From contig JAABRY010000026.1 of assembly GCA_011390645.1 (NCBI GenBank), positions 1 to 34,884 on the forward strand: DNA of 34,884 bases, written 5' to 3'. The stretch comes from Gemmatimonadota bacterium. GTDB lineage: Bacteria > Gemmatimonadota > Gemmatimonadetes > Gemmatimonadales > GWC2-71-9. Of this stretch, positions 32,672 to 34,884 are shown one piece after another. Every line of letters begins with the position of its first letter. Position 1 is the first letter of the stretch. Under the pieces are notes generated by a model that ran no database searches, was not told the DNA's origin, and worked only from the letters and a program-made list of their open reading frames with translations. The position numbers and the translations under genes were made by a program.

Positions 32672-33115
32672 ATGCACCCGATGTCGTCGCCTGCTGAGGA
32701 CCCCGTCGAGGTCGAGTACTTCGAACTGATCCTGCCCAGCGAGATCCGTCGTGTGGGGGAAGTCGTCGAGGCGGTGTTGCAGGGCTGTGCTGCCAGGAAC
32801 ACCCTCGGCTCCACGACGCGATTCCGGCTCTGCACCGTGGTGGCCGAAGCGGTCGCCAATGCGATCGCGTACGGCAACCTCCATGATCCCCTGCGGCGGG
32901 TACTGGTGCAGGTCGAATCCGGCCCTGAGTGCATCCGCATCGGCGTGAGCGACGAGGGCGATGGCTTCGATCCATCCGCGGTGCCGGAGCCCACCCACGA
33001 TGACTGCCACGAAGCCACTCGCGGGCGCGGACTCTTCATGATCCGCCATCTCTCGGCGGACGTCACCTTCAACGCGCGGGGGAACACGATCTGGATGACG
33101 CTGCCGCGCCACTGA
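32672..33115 (+). CDS. HATPase-domain serine kinase / anti-sigma factor (RsbW/SpoIIAB type)
   Basis: The 147-residue protein carries a Bergerat-fold ATPase: N box VVAEAVANAIAYGNLHDP, G1 IGVSDEGDGFDPSAVPEP, and the G2 region GRGLFMIRHLSADVTFNARG then NTIWMTL. This is the arrangement of RsbW-type kinases that phosphorylate a STAS antagonist and otherwise bind a sigma factor. It lies 13 bp after the STAS gene. Two in-frame ATGs exist (32672 and 32681); the second would remove three residues. No sigma factor gene is close, so the client may be encoded elsewhere or be a non-sigma protein. Confidence 0.92.
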   Translation: MHPMSSPAEDPVEVEYFELILPSEIRRVGEVVEAVLQGCAARNTLGSTTRFRLCTVVAEAVANAIAYGNLHDPLRRVLVQVESGPECIRIGVSDEGDGFDPSAVPEPTHDDCHEATRGRGLFMIRHLSADVTFNARGNTIWMTLPRH

Positions 33116-33129
33116 GCCACCTCGGCGGC

Positions 33130-34647
33130 GTGCTGTCGCCCCTGGGTCGGCTCGCCGGCGCCTCGCTCCGGATCTGGCGCCTCTCCGATGATGGCTGGCG
33201 ACTCCTCGCTGGTGAGGGCGGGAGCAGTGCGCCGCGTGCCCCGCGGACCCCCGGCAAGGACGCGGCGTCCTTCGTTGCCATTCCCGACGCTGCCAGCCTC
33301 TTCCTCGAATTGGTGCCTGAACCCGATTGTCCGGCACCGGACGGCCTCGCCGCGCGCGTGCTGCCGATCGTGCAGGCCCTGCTGGTTGCGGAGCAGGGCA
33401 TTTCCGGCCTCACGCAGGAGATCGCCGATCGCTACGAGGAGATCGATCTCCTCTACACCATCGGCGAACTGCTGGGTGATGCGCGCGCCGTGGACGAGGT
33501 GGCGGACCTCATCCTGATCGAGGTGACTGCGGTCGTGGGCGCGCGGCGCGCGGGCCTGCGCATTCTCGACGAGGCCGCTGGCGTGTTGCGCAGCGTGGCG
33601 ATCTTCGGGACGGATCCCGGTTCGGTGCCACTCGAGGTCCCGGTGGACGCCCCCGACGATGTGGTCGTGGCCCGGGCCTTCCGTTCGCGTCGCATCGAGA
33701 CGGGGACCCAGCCGACATGGGTGCCGGGCGAGGTCCTCGCCGTGCCGATCACCTACGCTGCGAGCGGGCAGGCCCCGCGGGTGATCGGCACCCTGGCGCT
33801 CGCCGATCGTGCGGGGGGGGGATCGTTCACGCGTGAGGAGACAAAGCTGGTCGCCGCGGTGGCGACGCAGATCGGCGCCGCGCTGGAGAATGCCCAGCTG
33901 GTCGAACGGGTGCGCGACCAGCAACGCCTCACGCGGGAACTCGAACTGGCACACGACCTCCAGGTGCGCCTGATGCCGACCGCGGCGGTGCTCCATGGCG
34001 AGGCCGAGGTCGCTGTCCGCAGCATTCCGGCCGAATCCCTCGGCGGCGACTTCTACACCTTCTCGCGCCTCGGCCGGGAGCGCGTCGGGGTCATGTTGGG
34101 CGACGTGTCCTCGCATGGATTTGCGGCCGCGTTGATCGCGGCACAGGTGATGGCCGCGGCGGGCATCTACGCCAACGCGGACACGCCACCCGATGCGACC
34201 CTGGCGCTCATGCGCGATTCGCTCGCCGACGAACTCGCCAACACCGAGATGTACCTCACGCTCTGCTACGCGGTCTTCGATCCGCGCGCTGGTCACCTGG
34301 TCTATTCGAACGCGGGCCATCCCTACGCCTACCGTATTCCACGCTTCGGGCCCGCAGAGCGCCTCGCGCCGACCGCCCCGCCGCTCGGACTCGCGCCGGA
34401 TGGAGCCTTCGAGCGCGTCGTGGTGCCGTGGCGGTTCAGTCAGGACCTGCTGGTGCTCTTCACCGATGGTCTGACGGATCAGGTCGGCCGGGGGGGGGAA
34501 CGCTACGGCGAGGCACGCCTCGTCGCATGCCTCGAGGCGGGTCGCGAACTCGATCCGGAGGCACTCCTGGCGTTCGTCCTCGCGGATATCGCCGCCTTCG
34601 GCGCGGTGCCGCACGACGACACCACGCTCCTGATCTTCCGGATGTAG
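33130..34647 (+). CDS. GAF-domain PP2C-type serine phosphatase (RsbU/SpoIIE family)
   Basis: The 505-residue protein has an N-terminal region of about 95 residues with no recognised domain. A GAF domain (about 105-265: YEEIDLLYTIGELLGDARAV ... TREETKLVAAVATQIGAALE) and a short coiled linker (VRDQQRLTRELELAHDLQVR) follow. The SpoIIE-type PP2C domain carries SLGGDFYTFSRLG, MLGDVSSHGFAAALIAAQVM, YSNAGHPYAYR, LLVLFTDGLTDQ and HDDTTLLIFRM, with the metal-binding Asp residues. It would dephosphorylate the STAS protein, with the GAF domain sensing an unknown ligand. There is no membrane segment. GTG 33130, 14 bp after the kinase gene, is the assigned start; the upstream context has no clear ribosome binding site. 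Confidence 0.9.
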   Translation: MLSPLGRLAGASLRIWRLSDDGWRLLAGEGGSSAPRAPRTPGKDAASFVAIPDAASLFLELVPEPDCPAPDGLAARVLPIVQALLVAEQGISGLTQEIADRYEEIDLLYTIGELLGDARAVDEVADLILIEVTAVVGARRAGLRILDEAAGVLRSVAIFGTDPGSVPLEVPVDAPDDVVVARAFRSRRIETGTQPTWVPGEVLAVPITYAASGQAPRVIGTLALADRAGGGSFTREETKLVAAVATQIGAALENAQLVERVRDQQRLTRELELAHDLQVRLMPTAAVLHGEAEVAVRSIPAESLGGDFYTFSRLGRERVGVMLGDVSSHGFAAALIAAQVMAAAGIYANADTPPDATLALMRDSLADELANTEMYLTLCYAVFDPRAGHLVYSNAGHPYAYRIPRFGPAERLAPTAPPLGLAPDGAFERVVVPWRFSQDLLVLFTDGLTDQVGRGGERYGEARLVACLEAGRELDPEALLAFVLADIAAFGAVPHDDTTLLIFRM

Positions 34648-34650
34648 GCG

Positions 34651-34884
34651 GTGAAGGCCCACAAGGGACTCGGCCAGCACTTCCTCAGCGACCCACGGTT
34701 GCTGGCGCGCATCGCCGCGGCCACGACCGCAACCCCGGGCGAGGTCGTGCTCGAGATCGGTCCCGGACCGGGGGCGCTCACCGAGGCGCTGCTAGATCTC
34801 GGGTGCACCGTGGTCGCGATCGAGCGTGACCCGCGCATGGCCGGTGCGCTGCGTCGCCGCTTCAGGGACCGACCGTTCGTGCTG
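34651..34884 (+). CDS. rsmA: 16S rRNA dimethyladenosine transferase RsmA (KsgA), 5' portion
   Basis: Seventy-eight codons are visible before the window ends. VKAHKGLGQHFLSDPRLLAR is the KsgA/RsmA N-terminus with its conserved GQ(N/H)FL, and VVLEIGPGPGALTEALLDLG is SAM motif I of the family, followed by VVAIERDPRM. RsmA dimethylates A1518 and A1519 of 16S rRNA. The start GTG 34651 lies 3 bp after the phosphatase stop. The rest of the gene is beyond the window, so completeness cannot be judged. Confidence 0.92.
   Translation, partial: MKAHKGLGQHFLSDPRLLARIAAATTATPGEVVLEIGPGPGALTEALLDLGCTVVAIERDPRMAGALRRRFRDRPFVL

Noticed and set aside
1670-34498. Frameshifts at G/C homopolymers caused by sequencing error
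   Set aside because: I read the conserved motifs on both sides of the runs in gmhA, SDR, obgE, dprA, hemW, dnaJ, mutS2, dnaG and pta; the frame is kept in each. Only the 404-412 run coincides with a break.
32140-34680. 846-residue open frame on the minus strand
   Set aside because: It is antisense to the partner-switching genes and pta. Long open frames are expected on the opposite strand of such GC-rich coding DNA, and no motif is seen.
1-34884. CRISPR array, prophage, insertion sequence or origin of replication
   Set aside because: No regularly spaced repeats, transposase or integrase motifs, or DnaA-box cluster were seen.

Overview
This is a high-GC (roughly two-thirds G+C), gene-dense bacterial chromosome segment. 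Almost all of it is core housekeeping, with one surface-polysaccharide island. I see no prophage, transposase, CRISPR array or plasmid gene. The organism is a Gram-negative-type bacterium: it has ADP-heptose pathway genes (gmhA, rfaE1). Gene content, frequent GTG starts and stop/start overlaps would fit Gemmatimonadota, but that placement is an impression and not a demonstrated result.

Region 1 (1-511) is odd. A minus-strand CHAT (caspase-like) protease fragment and the tail of an unidentified plus-strand gene meet head to head at a run of nine G. Each appears to lack its 5' part. Region 2 (508-6801, plus strand) runs: small unknown protein, CpsB-type PHP phosphatase, gmhA, SDR, cca, rarA, hflX. 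Region 3 (6798-12225) is a glycan island: UDP-glucuronate 4-epimerase (+), then a minus-strand trio (GT4 glycosyltransferase, second GT4, TupA-like ATP-grasp), and a divergent third GT4. Region 4 (12226-12785) holds tRNA-Met(CAT), tRNA-Val(CAC) and a very strong bidirectional terminator. Region 5 (12786-15514) has rfaE1 (-) and, divergently, an asparaginase-II family protein and an AhpD/CMD-like protein.

Region 6 (15511-22958) is a tightly packed plus-strand run: obgE, dprA, hemW, hrcA, dnaJ, prmA, rsmE and a HIT protein. Region 7 (23052-34884) starts at a recognisable sigma70-type promoter and reads rpsU, yqeY-like, mutS2, dnaG, zinc-ribbon protein, recJ, rsmD, coaD, pta, then a three-gene partner-switching module (STAS antagonist, HATPase anti-sigma kinase, GAF-PP2C phosphatase), and finally rsmA, cut by the window end. 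It resembles a modified macromolecular-synthesis operon (rpsU...dnaG) with mutS2 inserted and rpoD not adjacent.

The most unusual sequence-level feature is the set of G or C homopolymer runs. By eye there are 29 runs of eight or more, most of them exactly nine long, nearly all inside genes and in frame. Two deserve attention: a C9/G9 hairpin inside dnaG, and a C9 tract read in two frames where obgE overlaps dprA. I did not find a clear undescribed multi-gene system. The best candidates for a second look are the head-to-head junction, the TupA-like/GT glycan island and the sigma-less partner-switching module.
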